A stretch of 64,000 nucleotides of DNA, from the NCBI GenBank assembly GCA_963580275.1, contig OY756942.1, positions 33,204,701 through 33,268,700 on the forward strand, written 5' to 3'. Position numbers and translations under genes: made by a program. Below, in pieces: positions 45,586 to 57,039 of this stretch. The DNA is from Crataegus laevigata (lineage: Eukaryota > Streptophyta > Magnoliopsida > Rosales > Rosaceae). Every line of letters begins with the position of its first letter. Within the stretch, counting starts at the first letter, position 1. Under the pieces are notes generated by a model. It saw only the letters and a list, made by a program, of their open reading frames with translations, had not been told where the DNA came from and did not search any database.

Positions 45586-46553
45586 TTTGGATGAAAATGA
45601 TGCAGCATCCATTGTCTATTATAATTCGCAGTTCATGCGTATTAGAAGTGTAAAGCTTATTTAAGTTTGAAATATTGTCAAATACGAATTTCTCTAAGTT
45701 ATTTTAGAAGTTGTAAGGGTGTCATAGACACTTGAGGTTTATTAATTTGTAAAACCATTATAAATATTGTACTAAAAAACCTTGAATGATAATTTGAGAA
45801 ATAAAATTATATTTGCTTTGTGCAATTGAAGTGAGTAAGGTTTTCTCCTTCTAAACAAGCGTTTGGCTTAGTCGTACGATTAGCGACGTCGGGTTAGAGA
45901 GGGAATGAGAGGGTTTCTATTAATTGTGAGCCCTTTATTAAGAAGCATTATAATTCCATCCTTCATTAGGGTTTCTTTAAGGAATGATAAGAGAACACAA
46001 AGCTCTCTCTTTCTCTAGGAGGCCGGCCACTAGGGAAGATGATTGCTAGCATTTTCTTCTTCCTTAGTCACCCATCTTCTTTCCTAACTCATCCTTGGTG
46101 TCGGAACTTAGAGACCTCCAACTTTGGTGACTTAGAGAATCCATTCAAACTTCCAAATCCTAGAATCCAAGGAGCAAATAAGTAAGGAATGAATAGAGAA
46201 TCCATTCAAACTTCCAAATCCTAGAATCCAAGGAGCAAATAAGTAAGGAATGAAGACTCTCTCTCTTGGGAATGAAAAAATAGTTCTTGAAAATGACACC
46301 AGAAGAATGCTCTAAATCGATAAAATACAATATGAAGTGAACGTGATTATTTCAAGCTTGTTTAAATCTTGGAGTATCTACTTTGTTTGATTATAACTTG
46401 ACTTTAGTTTGGTTATTTCAGATTTGTTTACATCTTGAAGTATCTACTTTGTTTGATAATATGTTGACTTTGGTTTGAATGATAGAAGAAGTAATGGGTT
46501 GGCATTTTGCTGTATTCCTTTTGATAATATGTTGACTATGATTTCATGAGAAT
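45586..46553. other. PME-4 3' flank; intergenic
   Basis: No gene. Contains the 61-bp tandem duplication at 46133-46254. Confidence 0.5.
46133..46254. repeat. 61-bp tandem duplication
   Basis: Two near-perfect copies in a row, each starting TAGAGAATCCATTCAAAC (46133 and 46194). The near identity implies a recent slippage or unequal exchange event. Confidence 0.92.
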
Positions 46554-46960
46554 TCATACAAATCTCTTGAAATTCATGATCAAAGGGTTTTCCTTAAACT
46601 CCCTAACCAAAGCATCACATTGGAGCTCAATCATCCGCTGCACTCTCATCACATACCTAAAACTAATCTCTGTGTAATAGTCCTCCAAGCTTAACTTTTT
46701 GAGTGCAGAGCTATCAATGCGGTTGCTGGTGTTACAGGTAGAGTATAGGCCTTTATTTGAATTACCATCCTTATCACAATAGTCATCGTCGGCCATTCGG
46801 CCGGTGTCTGTGAAATCGTCTCGTTCCTTGCACCCTTAGCAATAACGGTAGCCATCGGACTCAAACGACTTCACACTGGGGTAGTATGGCAAGTCCATGT
46901 CTTCGGTTCGGACACTGTAAGCGACTCAAACCTCGGCTTAAACTAGAAGCTCGGGATCCT
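46554..46960 (-). pseudogene. TAF1B-like (RNA polymerase I TBP-associated factor B) N-terminal fragment
   Basis: On the minus strand, from about 46960 to 46554, one frame with one stop codon shows a zinc-ribbon-like second half (a YC-x-GC pair where the x is the TAA stop), then DFTDTGRMADDDY, and after it RYVMRVQRMIELQCDALVREF. This order resembles the N-terminus of plant TAF1B/RRN7-type proteins, which recruit RNA polymerase I. The frame ends after KENPLI, where the rest of the gene would follow. It looks like a copied or truncated piece. The family call is from recalled motif character and could be wrong. Confidence 0.45.
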
Positions 46961-47096
46961 AATGAGTTTGGTTCTAACGTCGGACCTGTTGTTTCCCACA
47001 ATATATAAGAATTAAAAGATTATAAACAATCACAAAACATACTAACAACCCTAAAAATATTATCATGGAAAGTGAATTACAACTCTCTCTCTCTCT

Positions 47097-47252
47097 CGAA
47101 ATTTTCAGTGTGACCGGCACACGGGTACGTGTCACTATACAAATGGTAAGATATGTGTGTTAAAAAAATTAATAACTTAAAAAATAAAATTTCTCACCAT
47201 TTACATAAAAACATATGGTGTACCACCCGTATACCGGTTACAATTAAAAATT

Positions 47253-47255
<3 letters not shown>
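47097..47255. mobile_element. MITE inserted in a (CT)n microsatellite
   Basis: Inverted ends CGAAATTTTCAGTGTGACCG and (reverse complement of the right end) CGAAATTTTTAATTGTAACC. Same family as the MITE in the PME-1 pseudogene (21821-21990). CT repeats lie on both sides, so the TSD (probably 9 bp of CT repeat) cannot be separated from the microsatellite. Confidence 0.82.
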
Positions 47256-47326
<71 letters not shown>

Positions 47327-47328
47327 CC
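47256..47328. repeat. (CT)n(TA)n microsatellite
   Basis: About 27 CT units followed by about eight TA units, abutting the MITE. Confidence 0.9.
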
Positions 47329-48886
47329 AAATCAATATTGCGCAATGAACGATCTTATGAATTCATGGCACCTTATGATTGCTGTATGGCGTTGCTTCCA
47401 CCTTGTTTGAGAATTTCAGAGAATCCCGATACTAAAGAAGGCATCTTTCTTTAAAGATTGTATTCAATTGGAATTTTCATGGATTTTAAAGGTTTTATAA
47501 ACCCATGAATTTTGATGGCCTTTAATTGATTTGTATATTCCATCTAAAATTTTAATTCAATTCACTCGAAATTTCAGAAGGAGATGTGAGATTTGTGATT
47601 TGCTTAAAATACATAACGAAATCTCTCTAATTTCCCTGAATTCCTCAACTTTTTAAAAATTCTTTAAAATCAAATTCTTAATGGAATATATTTGAAATAT
47701 TATAAACTTGTTTAAAATCCTAATTGAATACACCCTAATTTCTAAAGATTTTAATAAACTATCTTAAGATCTTGATTGAATATACTGTGAATTGAATCTA
47801 AAATGTTATAAACTTGTTTAAAATCCTAATTGAATACATCCTAAATTCTAAGGATTTTAATAAACTATCTTAAGATTCTGATTGAATATACTATGAATTG
47901 AAAAAAATCACTAAAAATCCTGATTAAATACATTTTTAGATTTATTAAAATAATTAAATCCTGAAGAATACACCCCATTTTTTTGATAAAGAATACATCT
48001 TTATAGTCTTATAACTTGTTATATTCATTTTTTTTTTGTAAAAACGGTCTAGTCAAATTGATTAGAGTAATGTGCTCTCCAAAGGAGATGTAAAAAATGT
48101 CACATAAACCTATAATAGTAACAAATGACATACCAATTACTCCAACCGAGATGTCAAAGCTGACATGGAAAATAAGGCTAAGCTGATATAGACAAAGAGA
48201 TGTCAAATTTGAAGCTGCCTTCAAACATGATTTTTGCTATTTCCAAAGGCATTCCACTTGCCTTACCTTAAATGTTAGCATATTTTAGTATTATTTTATT
48301 ATTTTTAAGCCAACGATAACCCAACTTTTATTATTTTTGTTTAATAAAAGCATAAATGAAGCAATAAAATTTGGCATATCAGTTGAAAGAAAAATATTGA
48401 TAATATGTCAAATTGACAAGTCAGCCATCAAATTAAAATTTGATATTTTAAATTTGACGTTTCCTTAAAATGCTCTTAAAATTCAAATCTGTAGTATAAC
48501 TGTATAAGTCAAGTTAGTGTGACAACTATCGCAACCAAAATAAAAAATAAAACATATTTATTAGTTTTCTTCACTATTGGATTTCAAATGGGCTCAACTT
48601 AATCACTAAAGACAGGTGGATGCAGGCCCGAATGTATGACAAGTAGGTTCCCAAAATTGGGCCATTAACCCACAAGCACATTTTCTCGAGTCTTCCTAGT
48701 CAATCAATATTCAAGGAGCACCTTCAGAGCTTGTGTCGCTTTGGCGCCCCTAAAACGCTTTTAAAAATACCAATTCCCTCGACCTTCTTCCCCATCGTCT
48801 CTGCTCGTCATCTGTTTCTTCTTCTGCGTCTTCGCGTCAGTAGACATCGTCGTCTTCGTCGTCGCGGAGCTTCAATCAGCAGAGCA
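47329..48886. other. Intergenic with 106-bp tandem repeat; RAD51 5' region at the end
   Basis: Two degenerate copies of a 106-bp unit, each beginning TATAAACTTGTTTAAAATCC, lie at 47701-47806 and 47807-about 47912, with related ATTGAATA-rich sequence either side. No credible gene up to RAD51. The final 150 bp (48.73-48.886 kb) is a CT/CG-rich stretch that should contain the RAD51 5' UTR. Confidence 0.6.
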
Positions 48887-51339
48887 ATGGAGCAGCAGAG
48901 CAATCCGAAGACTGCCCAACAAGAAGACGAACTCGAAGAAATGCGGCATGGCCCTGTCCCCGTCGAACAACTTCAGGTAAACCCATTTCGGCTTCACCCT
49001 CATTTCGAGCAAGTCAGCGGGTTCCCCATGCGGGTTCTTCTTGTTTAGTTTCTTTGTTCCCTTCGATATTTAAGAAATGGGTTTTCATTTTCTATGAAAT
49101 TAGGTTCGAATTTCTGTGAATTGTTGTTAAAGATTCTATATTTCATATGGGTTTTGCGATTTACTGTAAATTATTGTTGGGTGTTGTTCTTTACCCACTA
49201 TGAGAAAACCTCGCCAGCAACAGACCTCGTTTTGGCTACCAATTTCATATGGGTTTGGTCATTTTGGTTATTTACTGATTGGTTGTTCCTACTTTGGAAG
49301 AAATTGAGAATCTGGATTGCGTACTTTAACTTTGTAATGATATATTTTGATCAAAGCAGCAATCTTTTTTAGTTGCTGATGAAAAGTTATAATGTTTTTG
49401 GATTCAAGGCGTCTGGCATAGCTTCCATTGATGTAAAGAAACTTAAGGATGCGGGTCTTTGCACGGTCGAAGCCGTTGCTTACTCTCCCAGGAAGGATCT
49501 TCTGCAAATCAAAGGAATCAGTGAAGCTAAAGTTGATAAGATCATTGAAGCGGGTATGTCATTCGTTTTTATTTATTTTATTCGTTTTCCCATTGTTCTT
49601 ACATGCAAATCTAATCACTATTTGCGATTGTTTGATGTTTCGCTGCTTGACTTGTTTCATTTCATTGCAGCCTCCAAACTTGTGCCATTGGGTTTTACTA
49701 GTGCTGGCCAGCTCCACGCACAGAGACTCGAAATCATTCAAATTACTTCTGGATCAAGAGAACTTGATAAGATATTGGAGGGTCAGTTTCAGCTATTCTT
49801 CATTTTTAACCAAGAGTTTCCTCGAATTTCAAACAGTTGTCATTTCTTAGAACTGAGTCCTTGTTTTATCAATAGAAATGTTATACTTCAAACTTAAGTT
49901 GATATGCTTTGGTTTTCCTCTAACAGGAGGAATCGAGACAGGATCTATTACTGAGATATATGGTGAGTTCCGTTCTGGAAAGACCCAGCTCTGTCACACG
50001 CTTTGTGTAACTTGCCAAGTAAGTGACTTTCTTTTCTGTTTAATATGTTGTTTTGGTGGTTCAGAAGAAGAAATTAGTTTAATTTGATTAGGCTTTAATC
50101 TGGTTTGCAAGATGTTCTTTTCCATTGACAATGTGGTCGCAATTCAACCATGTTTTCTTACACATGTATTTATGTCACAACTTCCAAATCTACTATTCGC
50201 TCTTAGGTTAGGCCAAGAAATCAATCAATTTGTACCCAAAATCACCCACCTTTAACCTATCATTTCACTTCACTATAGTGCACTTCTAATTCATTTCAAT
50301 GTTTCAGCTCCCATCGGATCAAGGCGGTGGTGAGGGAAAGGCAATGTACATTGATGCCGAGGGTACATTCAGGCCACAGAGACTCTTACAGATTGCCGAG
50401 AGGTTTGATAGAGATACCTTGAGGTGAACTTGCTCTTATAATATATTTATGATAGACGATTAATGGTGGTGTTGCCACAGGTTTGGACTCAATGGTGTTG
50501 ATGTCTTGGAGAATGTGGCATATGCTAGAGCTTATAACACGGATCACCAATCAAGGCTCTTGCTCGAAGCAGCTTCCATGATGGTAGAAACAAGGTGCAA
50601 TACCACTATATGATTTCCGTTCTTTGTCGTGTGAGGAGATTTGTAAGTTGTATGACTTAGGGTCTGTTGCAAACGTCTTTGTCCAAGATATATGCTTGTT
50701 TAGAGTTTCGTCAAGTGTACACATTTTTAGGCAAGACTAATTATCTAAACAACGTTGGTTCTATAGGTTTGCTCTCATGATAATAGATAGTGCGACAGCC
50801 CTCTACAGAACAGATTTCTCAGGAAGAGGAGAACTTTCAGCTCGGCAAATGCATCTTGCAAAGTTTCTCCGTGGTCTTCAGAAGTTGGCGGATGAGGTAA
50901 AAATAGTTACACCATCACTAATCACAACACCATACTGGGACCCCCTAGTTTAGCATTGTTATTGATCTGGATTTCCCCTCTGTATTCTGTGAACGCAGTT
51001 TGGCGTGGCTGTTGTGATCACAAATCAAGTGGTTGCACAAGTGGATGGTTCTGCAATCTTTGCCGGTCCTCAAATTAAGCCTATCGGTGGTAACATCATG
51101 GCTCATGCTTCCACCACAAGGTTTGTAATACTAAATGCATTCACCTTCCTCCCAAACAGAACTATTCTCACGTCGGCAATGAGTGTTACTCATCATTTGT
51201 CCCTTCTTATGACAGGCTTGCTGTCCGGAAAGGAAGGGGCGAAGAGCGCATCTGTAAAGTGATAAGTTCTCCTTGTTTGGCCGAAGCTGAAGCGCGGTTT
51301 CAGATCTCCCCGGAAGGTGTCACCGACGTCAAGGACTAA
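48887..51339 (+). CDS. RAD51: DNA repair recombinase RAD51
   Basis: RAD51 coats single-stranded DNA and performs homology search and strand exchange in double-strand-break repair and meiosis. Nine exons: 48887-48976, 49409-49553, 49671-49781, 49927-50018, 50308-50402, 50481-50594, 50767-50896, 50999-51120, 51216-51339; 1023 nt, 340 residues, matching the family's length of about 340. All junctions are GT-AG and phases agree. The N-terminal helix-hairpin-helix domain covers about residues 25-85 (AGLCTVEAVAY, LLQIKGISEAK). Walker A is GEFRSGKTQ (about 128-136) and Walker B LMIIDS (about 218-223). Later segments include SGRGELSARQ, VVITNQVVAQVDG and the C-terminal EARFQISPEGVTDVKD. A second potential donor for exon 5 is discussed in the findings. 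Nothing looks damaged. Confidence 0.97.
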
Positions 51340-51537
51340 TACATTTTTCATGTATTTTTTGGGTACCTCTCTTGTAATAGCAAGGATCCCAGCAAAACTT
51401 TGTTTAAATCTGAAGAGTTAAATATAAGAGTCATTTTGGTTCCGGTCTTTATTCAACCTAAACTTTGTTTGTTTCAATATTTCGATCAAGGTCCTTACTC
51501 CTTAGTGTCATTTAAGGGATTTAACTTTTGCATCTAT

Positions 51538-51576
51538 GCGTCACTTAGTATTACGGTCGATATTCTTCTTTACGTA
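51538..51576 (+). mobile_element. SINE-like element, 5' part, split by the LTR retrotransposon
   Basis: GTCACTTAGTATTACGG here corresponds to the start of the 37330 SINE-like element (GCCACTTAGTACTACAA); the remainder continues at 60180 after the LTR element. The split is exactly at the retrotransposon's TSD. Confidence 0.6.
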
Positions 51577-52456
51577 TGTAGACAATGAAATTTTAGTAAA
51601 TAAATGTTAACCAATGGTCAAAATTTTAACACTCGTGTATTACATAAATTGTACACATATTGTGTGATTCGACGAAAATTCGAAAAGAGTTAGAAAAGCT
51701 GTCAAACAAGACACGTGTCAACACCTGGCAGAGACGGCTTATTTCATCTGGGATATTATATTCAAAATTAGGCCTTGGAAAATTCTATAAATAGAAGCCA
51801 ATTTCATTCATTTCATTTCACCAATTCACAAATACATTTCTCTACTCCCAAATTGGAAGAGAATTCTCTGGAAGTTCGTTCTTCGTTCTTCGTTCTTCGT
51901 TCTTCGTTCTTCGTTCTTCGTTCATCGTTCTTCGAGATCAAGCCCCAACGGCCCTTGAAGAAAACTTCGCCAAAACCTTTGAAGAATCAACAAGCACCTT
52001 GGTCACGTGCCGATTCTTAATCCAAGATCAAGCCCCGACGGCCCCTTAGATCAACACAACTGTTCTTCAAGATCAGAAGCCCTTGAAGATCCATTCATCC
52101 ATTCATCGTTCATCGTTCATCCATCTTCTTCAAGATCAAGCCCCGACGGCCCTTGAAGCAACATTCATCCACCCTCCAAGATCAAGCCCCGACGGCCCTT
52201 GGAATCAATACATTCATCCTTCAAGAATCGAAGCACCAAACAGCCCCTTCGGATCAACATCATCAACAAACCCGCATCACTGTTCATCCAAGGATTAAGC
52301 CCAGCGGCCCTTTGGATCAACAGCCCATCAACAAAATCCCTATCTTACGAAGATAGAATCAGAGGAACAAATAGAGATTGTAACCCAAAATTCATCAAAT
52401 AACAAATATATTTTGTACACGTGTTCTTGTTCCTTCAGGAAATTTTCGTGTTTACA
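51577..52456 (+). repeat. 5' LTR of the Gag-only retrotransposon (880 bp)
   Basis: Includes a TATA box, TATAAATA (51786-51793), a (GTTCTTC)n heptamer array at about 51876-51933, and four to five copies of a module with the core AAGATCAAGCCCCGACGG (from 51936 to about 52320). Confidence 0.95.
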
Positions 52457-52537
52457 AATTTGGCACGCCCAGTGGGACAATCTCTACCTCTCATCTCTTT
52501 TTCCGTTCAAGATATCCAAAACACACTTCAAGCACAA

Positions 52538-54235
52538 ATGGCTTCAAAAGGAGGACAAGTCATTGGCGCCACCTCCGTCGAAGAACAGCTGATTCAGATG
52601 AAGGAGATGTTTGCGATGATGACGAAAACCCTAGAAGAAAAAGACTTGAAGATTGCTATGCTCGTGAGCAAATTGGGGGCAAGGCATGATGAAGGATCCG
52701 GCTCCAGCCCTAAGAAAGGTGGTGACGAAGAAGAAGAGCCTCCATTGGAGAAAGTTGAAGAAAACCTAAAGCCAGACCAAGCAGCACCGCTCATGGGATC
52801 TCTCTCAATCAAGCAGTTGCAAGAGATGATCGCCAACACAGTCAAGGCACAGTACCAAGGGAGCTCAAATACCTCCGGGTTGTACTCCAAGCCTTACTCT
52901 AAAAAGATTGATGCCCTGAAGATGCCAAGGGGATATCAACCACCCAAATTCATGCAGTTCGATGGAAGGGGGAACCCGAAACAACACATCGCCCACTTCG
53001 TTGAAACTTGCAACAATGCGGGCACTGAAGGGGACTACCTTGCCAAGCAGTTCGTGCGCTCACTGAAAAGTAACGCCTTCGATTGGTACACCGATCTTGA
53101 GCCCGAATCCATCAACAGCTGGGAGCAACTGGAGCGTGAATTTCTCAACCGCTTCTACAGCACCCGCCGTACAGTCAGCATGCTGGAGCTGACAAGCACA
53201 AAACAGTGGAGGGACGAGCCAGTCGTTGACTACATCAATCGATGGCGCACCCTTAGCCTTGACTGCAAAGATAGACTCTTGGAGCGCTCTTCGATCGAGA
53301 TGTGCATCCAAGGCATGCAATGGGGGTTGCACTACATCCTCCAAGGCATCAAACCGCGGACCTTCGAAGAGCTAGCAACCCGCGCCCATGACATGGAGTT
53401 GAGCATCGCCAACCATGGAAGAAGGGAGCCAACCACCAACTTCAAAGAGAAAGTGTTTGCTCCAAAGGTGGACGAGACTGGGAAGAAGCCCGCTAAGGAA
53501 GCTTTTACCATTAACACCGCCCCTGTCAAAATGTCATCTGCGCCCGTCAAAATCCCGTCCAAGTATAAGACAAGGGAGATAAAGAAAGGAGAGCCTTCTA
53601 GCACCCAAGACAAGTACAAAAACACCTTGAGGGAACTAGAGCAGAAGATATATCCTTTTCCGGACTCCGACGTGGCCGCAATGCTGGATGACCTATTGGA
53701 GAAGAAGGTGATCGATTTACCCGAATGCCGATGGCCAGAAGAAATAAATCGCACCGACAACCCAAGGTACTGTAAGTACCACCGCTTCGTCAGTCATCCG
53801 ACGGGAAAATGCTTCGTGCTAAAAGATCTCATCGTAAGGCTGGCCCAGCAAGGGATCATCGAGCTGGATCTCGACGATGTGGTAAAGACGAATTATACCA
53901 CCATCACTTCCGGCACATTCGATTCGAAGTCTTCATTGCCACCGCTGGGGGCATGCTCCGAATCAAGCAAAGCTGAAGGATGGATTCATGTTGCTCCAAA
54001 GAAATGGCACATGAAGCCTACGCCTCCACCACAAGTCCACCAACCGGAAAAGGGGCAAAGCAGCTTTTGCCAATCTCCAAAGCAACGGGAAATTGTTGAA
54101 GATGATGGAAATTCAACACAAAGATCGCCCATCCCCATCACGATGCGCGATTTCCTCCCGGAAGATTTCTTCAAACACCCGGTCAAAGCTCCTTGCTACA
54201 AAGATTGCGAGGAACGCTTCTCCAAAATGGCTTGA
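52538..54235 (+). CDS. Retrotransposon Gag protein (intact ORF)
   Basis: An uninterrupted 565-codon ORF; ATG at 52538 is preferred because it follows the LTR and PBS, while the frame is open from 52421 inside the LTR. The N-terminus has a coiled-coil-like region (EEQLIQMKEMFAMMTKTLEE) and acidic and basic low-complexity segments. The Retrotrans_gag domain occupies about residues 140-300 (FDGRGNPKQHIAHFVE, WEQLEREFLNRFY, DYINRWRTLSLDCKDRL). A zinc-binding-like segment CKYHRFVSHPTGKC (C-x2-H-x5-H-x4-C) is near residue 412. The expected role is packaging element RNA into virus-like particles. The frame is complete, as expected for a young insertion. No protease domain follows the Gag stop. Confidence 0.88.
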   Translation: MASKGGQVIGATSVEEQLIQMKEMFAMMTKTLEEKDLKIAMLVSKLGARHDEGSGSSPKKGGDEEEEPPLEKVEENLKPDQAAPLMGSLSIKQLQEMIANTVKAQYQGSSNTSGLYSKPYSKKIDALKMPRGYQPPKFMQFDGRGNPKQHIAHFVETCNNAGTEGDYLAKQFVRSLKSNAFDWYTDLEPESINSWEQLEREFLNRFYSTRRTVSMLELTSTKQWRDEPVVDYINRWRTLSLDCKDRLLERSSIEMCIQGMQWGLHYILQGIKPRTFEELATRAHDMELSIANHGRREPTTNFKEKVFAPKVDETGKKPAKEAFTINTAPVKMSSAPVKIPSKYKTREIKKGEPSSTQDKYKNTLRELEQKIYPFPDSDVAAMLDDLLEKKVIDLPECRWPEEINRTDNPRYCKYHRFVSHPTGKCFVLKDLIVRLAQQGIIELDLDDVVKTNYTTITSGTFDSKSSLPPLGACSESSKAEGWIHVAPKKWHMKPTPPPQVHQPEKGQSSFCQSPKQREIVEDDGNSTQRSPIPITMRDFLPEDFFKHPVKAPCYKDCEERFSKMA

Positions 54236-54249
54236 CAAATCCGTGTGAT

Positions 54250-54362
54250 GCTCCTTGTTCGCACGAGCCTAAACTGCATGAACGGACGCTCCTTGTCTGC
54301 ACGAGCATAAAATGCGACACCAACGCTCCTTGCTTGCACGAGTTAAAACTGCAAACGGCACC
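54250..54362 (+). repeat. Short tandem repeat, three units of about 38 bp, after gag
   Basis: Units begin GCTCCTTG at 54250, 54288 and 54325 and share CACGAGCATAAAATGC-like sequence (with variation). Lies immediately downstream of the Gag stop codon. Confidence 0.75.
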
Positions 54363-55159
54363 AAAAGAAAATACCAAAAAAAAAATGCATGTAGTTTGAA
54401 CTACGTTTTGACTTGATCTCTTTCTTTGGAAGGGTACGTAGGCAGCTCGAATGTTCAAATATTCAAGTTCAGTCACATCAAAATAAAAAATAAATGTTTT
54501 ATCGAAGAAGATCAATTTTATTACAAAAAATAAAAATAAAAAAAAAAATAAAAAAAATAAAAATAAAAAGGGTGTGTATATGTCTCGAAAGGGTGTGTAT
54601 ATGTCTCGACCCAAACAGCAACAAAGAAGCAGTAAGGCCCAAATCCAAGCACAGGTCAACTTTTCATCCATCCAGGCCCGTTCTTATTTTCCTCTATTCC
54701 CCAATCATCATCCGCATCCAAAACCCATGTGGCTCCCTCCAGTCTAGGGTTTTTCTTCTGCAGTTGCCAAGTCTCTCAGCCAAGGACACTCGAGGTGGTA
54801 ATTATGTCTCCAGCGGCGGCTCAGCTCTCGGAGCTCGCATGGTGTCAATGCCGTCCGTCAAGCCTCCCTCTTCCTTCTAGAAATTGATCAAGACACCCAG
54901 ATCAAAAGCTCTCCCAAAGCCTACTCTCCTGCCTTCTGCCTACACCTCACACTCTAGCTTCAATGGCGATCGGAGGATCTCCAGCGCCACCCCCTCATCT
55001 TCCAGACCCAAGTTCTCCAGCTTCACCGACCCGAACCCGCCACTACCAACCGGCCTATGGTCCCTGCCCTTGCTCAGGAATCTCATCTCCCTCTTCCCTT
55101 TGTCGTCTCTGACACCACCAATCACAGTTTCTCCTCTAGGTAGATCAGCAATAGCGTTG
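54363..55159 (+). other. Non-coding internal part of the Gag-only element
   Basis: Contains an A-rich AAATAAA tract (about 54484-54570) with a GGTACGTAGGCAGC motif just before it (54434), and a short GTGTATATGTCTCGA duplication (about 54572-54608). From about 54.68 kb the base composition becomes GC-rich and looks like former coding or UTR sequence, but I cannot name its source. Confidence 0.5.
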
Positions 55160-55446
55160 AAACATGATACGACGTCGCAGGCCTACTTAGAAGGCAAAGC
55201 AGTGTGCGAGGCAAAGCAGTGAGCGACACCAAGGTTCTGATATCCGATCTCTGCAGCCAATTCTACAGTCTCAGATGGGTCTCAAGAACAGGTGGCAGCA
55301 TCACAATCAAAGTTCACGATGACTCTGTTCCCAAGCCTGAGCAGCTTGTAGTCATGTCTCCCTCTGACATTCAGAAGGAGAGAATGGTACCGGATGACAT
55401 GTATGTGTTATCTCCGAATGGGTCTGTCTTGTGTTCCCCATCTCCC
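55160..55446 (+). pseudogene. Captured fragment of methylthioribulose-1-phosphate dehydratase (DEP1-type) gene
   Basis: Reading frames across 55174-55443 show TSQAYLEGKA, then LISDLCSQFYSLRWVS, GGSITIKVHDDSVPKP, VVMSPSDIQKERM, DDMYVLSPNGSVL. This matches the N-terminal dehydratase part of plant bifunctional methylthioribulose-1-phosphate dehydratase/enolase-phosphatase E1 of the methionine salvage pathway. The usual GWVSGTGG is changed to RWVSRTGG. A 17-bp local duplication (GGCAAAGCAGTG repeated at about 55193 and 55210) causes a frameshift. No intron is apparent within this stretch, consistent with capture from RNA, but exon structure of the parent gene is not checked. Non-functional. Confidence 0.82.
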
Positions 55447-57039
55447 AGCCGCACCGGAAAGACCCAAAAGGCAAACCAGAGTTGCTGTTCCAATCCAGAA
55501 GCAGAAACCCGAATTCGGCCTCCGATCTGGACTCAGATCCGATCCGCACTAGAGCGTCTGAGTCTCATCCCGAGCTACTGTGGGGGACTCCATCTCGTTC
55601 TACGCCGACGGACTGATCCACGCCAACAAGAAAACCCTGGAAGAAATAAATCACACCGTCACGCACAGCACCACTCGATCACTTTCTGTGCACATACGAG
55701 AACCTTCTGGACAGATGGGACGAAGGGTTTAAGTGGGTCATGCCGTCGAACAAGTGGGATGCATATGTCAGTCTCGAAGTCATTGGCAAGGGATGCACAA
55801 ATTTGATGTTCCTTTGATTTAAGAGTTGGTTGGGGTTCATGTAAATCCCGTCGATTCAATTGGATCCACTGCATGCATATTTGATTGAATTTGTGACTTG
55901 GGTGTTCAAATTTCATATTCTTGGGTCCAATTTCTCGATGGATTTTCACTGCGGAATGCCACTCTTACCGAAAATTGTTTTGATTCAAATTCGTGAAGTG
56001 TGGGACGACAATCTTGAGGAGCAAAGTCTACGAGAAGCTAAATGGGTCGGATCGACGGCTCAAGAACCAGACGGAGTTGGTTTCGATCTGTAAAAGGCGC
56101 GGATCCAGATCAAAATCGTTCCGAAGCTAAGCTTCCTCAGAAGAATCCCTTGTCATGCCTCCATTGCCGTGACCTTCTCTCTGCCCACTAAGTCCGAGCG
56201 CCAGTGGTTCGTCGCCATCGCCGTCTTCGTCCGTGCAACTCCACAGCACTGCAGCAAGTCCTCGGCGTCTTCATGCCCACTAAACACTCCACCGCGTTAG
56301 TGTCGAGCATGGCGGATCTCCTTCATTCAAGGACAAAGGCGTGGTCTTGCAGCTCCTCATCTTCCTCCTCCTTGCTCCGCGCATAGACTCCCTTTTCTCC
56401 ACCGTGAGCACCCTCTCTGCCCATCACCTAGCTGCATCGTCTCCGCTCGGCCTCCACCATCTTCACCGCAGCTGCAGCTTCTCTGCAAGTTCTTCCCCAT
56501 CGTGGACCTTCATCGTCACAGCAACTGCAAGTAGCCATGAAGAACTTCAACGACCGCCGTCAAACGACTAGCCGGTCGTGAAGCTCGACTCTTCGCTCCG
56601 TCAACTCCAGCTTTCCATCGTCTTCGTCCTTCCTGCAAATTTTTCACTCCATCACTGAAGGTTTATATAGAAAAAATATATAATAAAATAAGTGGATGGT
56701 GGAATGGTGGTGCATCACCACCACGTGAAAAAAATTGTAAAGAAAGATAGTGGCACCGAAAAGCAGAGGGAAAAGAAGAAAGAAAATTGTAAAATAAAAG
56801 AATTGAGCTGGCACCACCGAAAGATAAAAAAAAAAATATAATATAATATCTTTTGATGGGTGTGACGGAAAAAAAAAAAAAAAAAAAAAAAAAAAAGGAA
56901 AATTAAGAAAAAAATGCATTGAGAGAAACAAAGTCTATTTTATTTCTCTAAAATTTTACATAAATTTACATTATACATGTCAAAAAAAAAAAAAAAAAAA
57001 AAAAGATTACAAGAAATATGCAAACAAGGAAAAGACTCT
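55447..57039. other. Internal region of the Gag-only element, origin unclear
   Basis: GC-rich to about 56.65 kb, with open frames on the plus strand (for example across 55204-55806) that show no recognised domain; it could be more captured host sequence. From 56.65 to 57.03 kb it is A-rich, with A-runs at 56870-56896 and 56981-57004. Confidence 0.45.

Noticed and set aside
52421..52537. Gag start at the upstream ATG (52421)
   Set aside because: This lies inside the 5' LTR, before the PBS. The ATG at 52538 follows the LTR and starts the Gag-like sequence.
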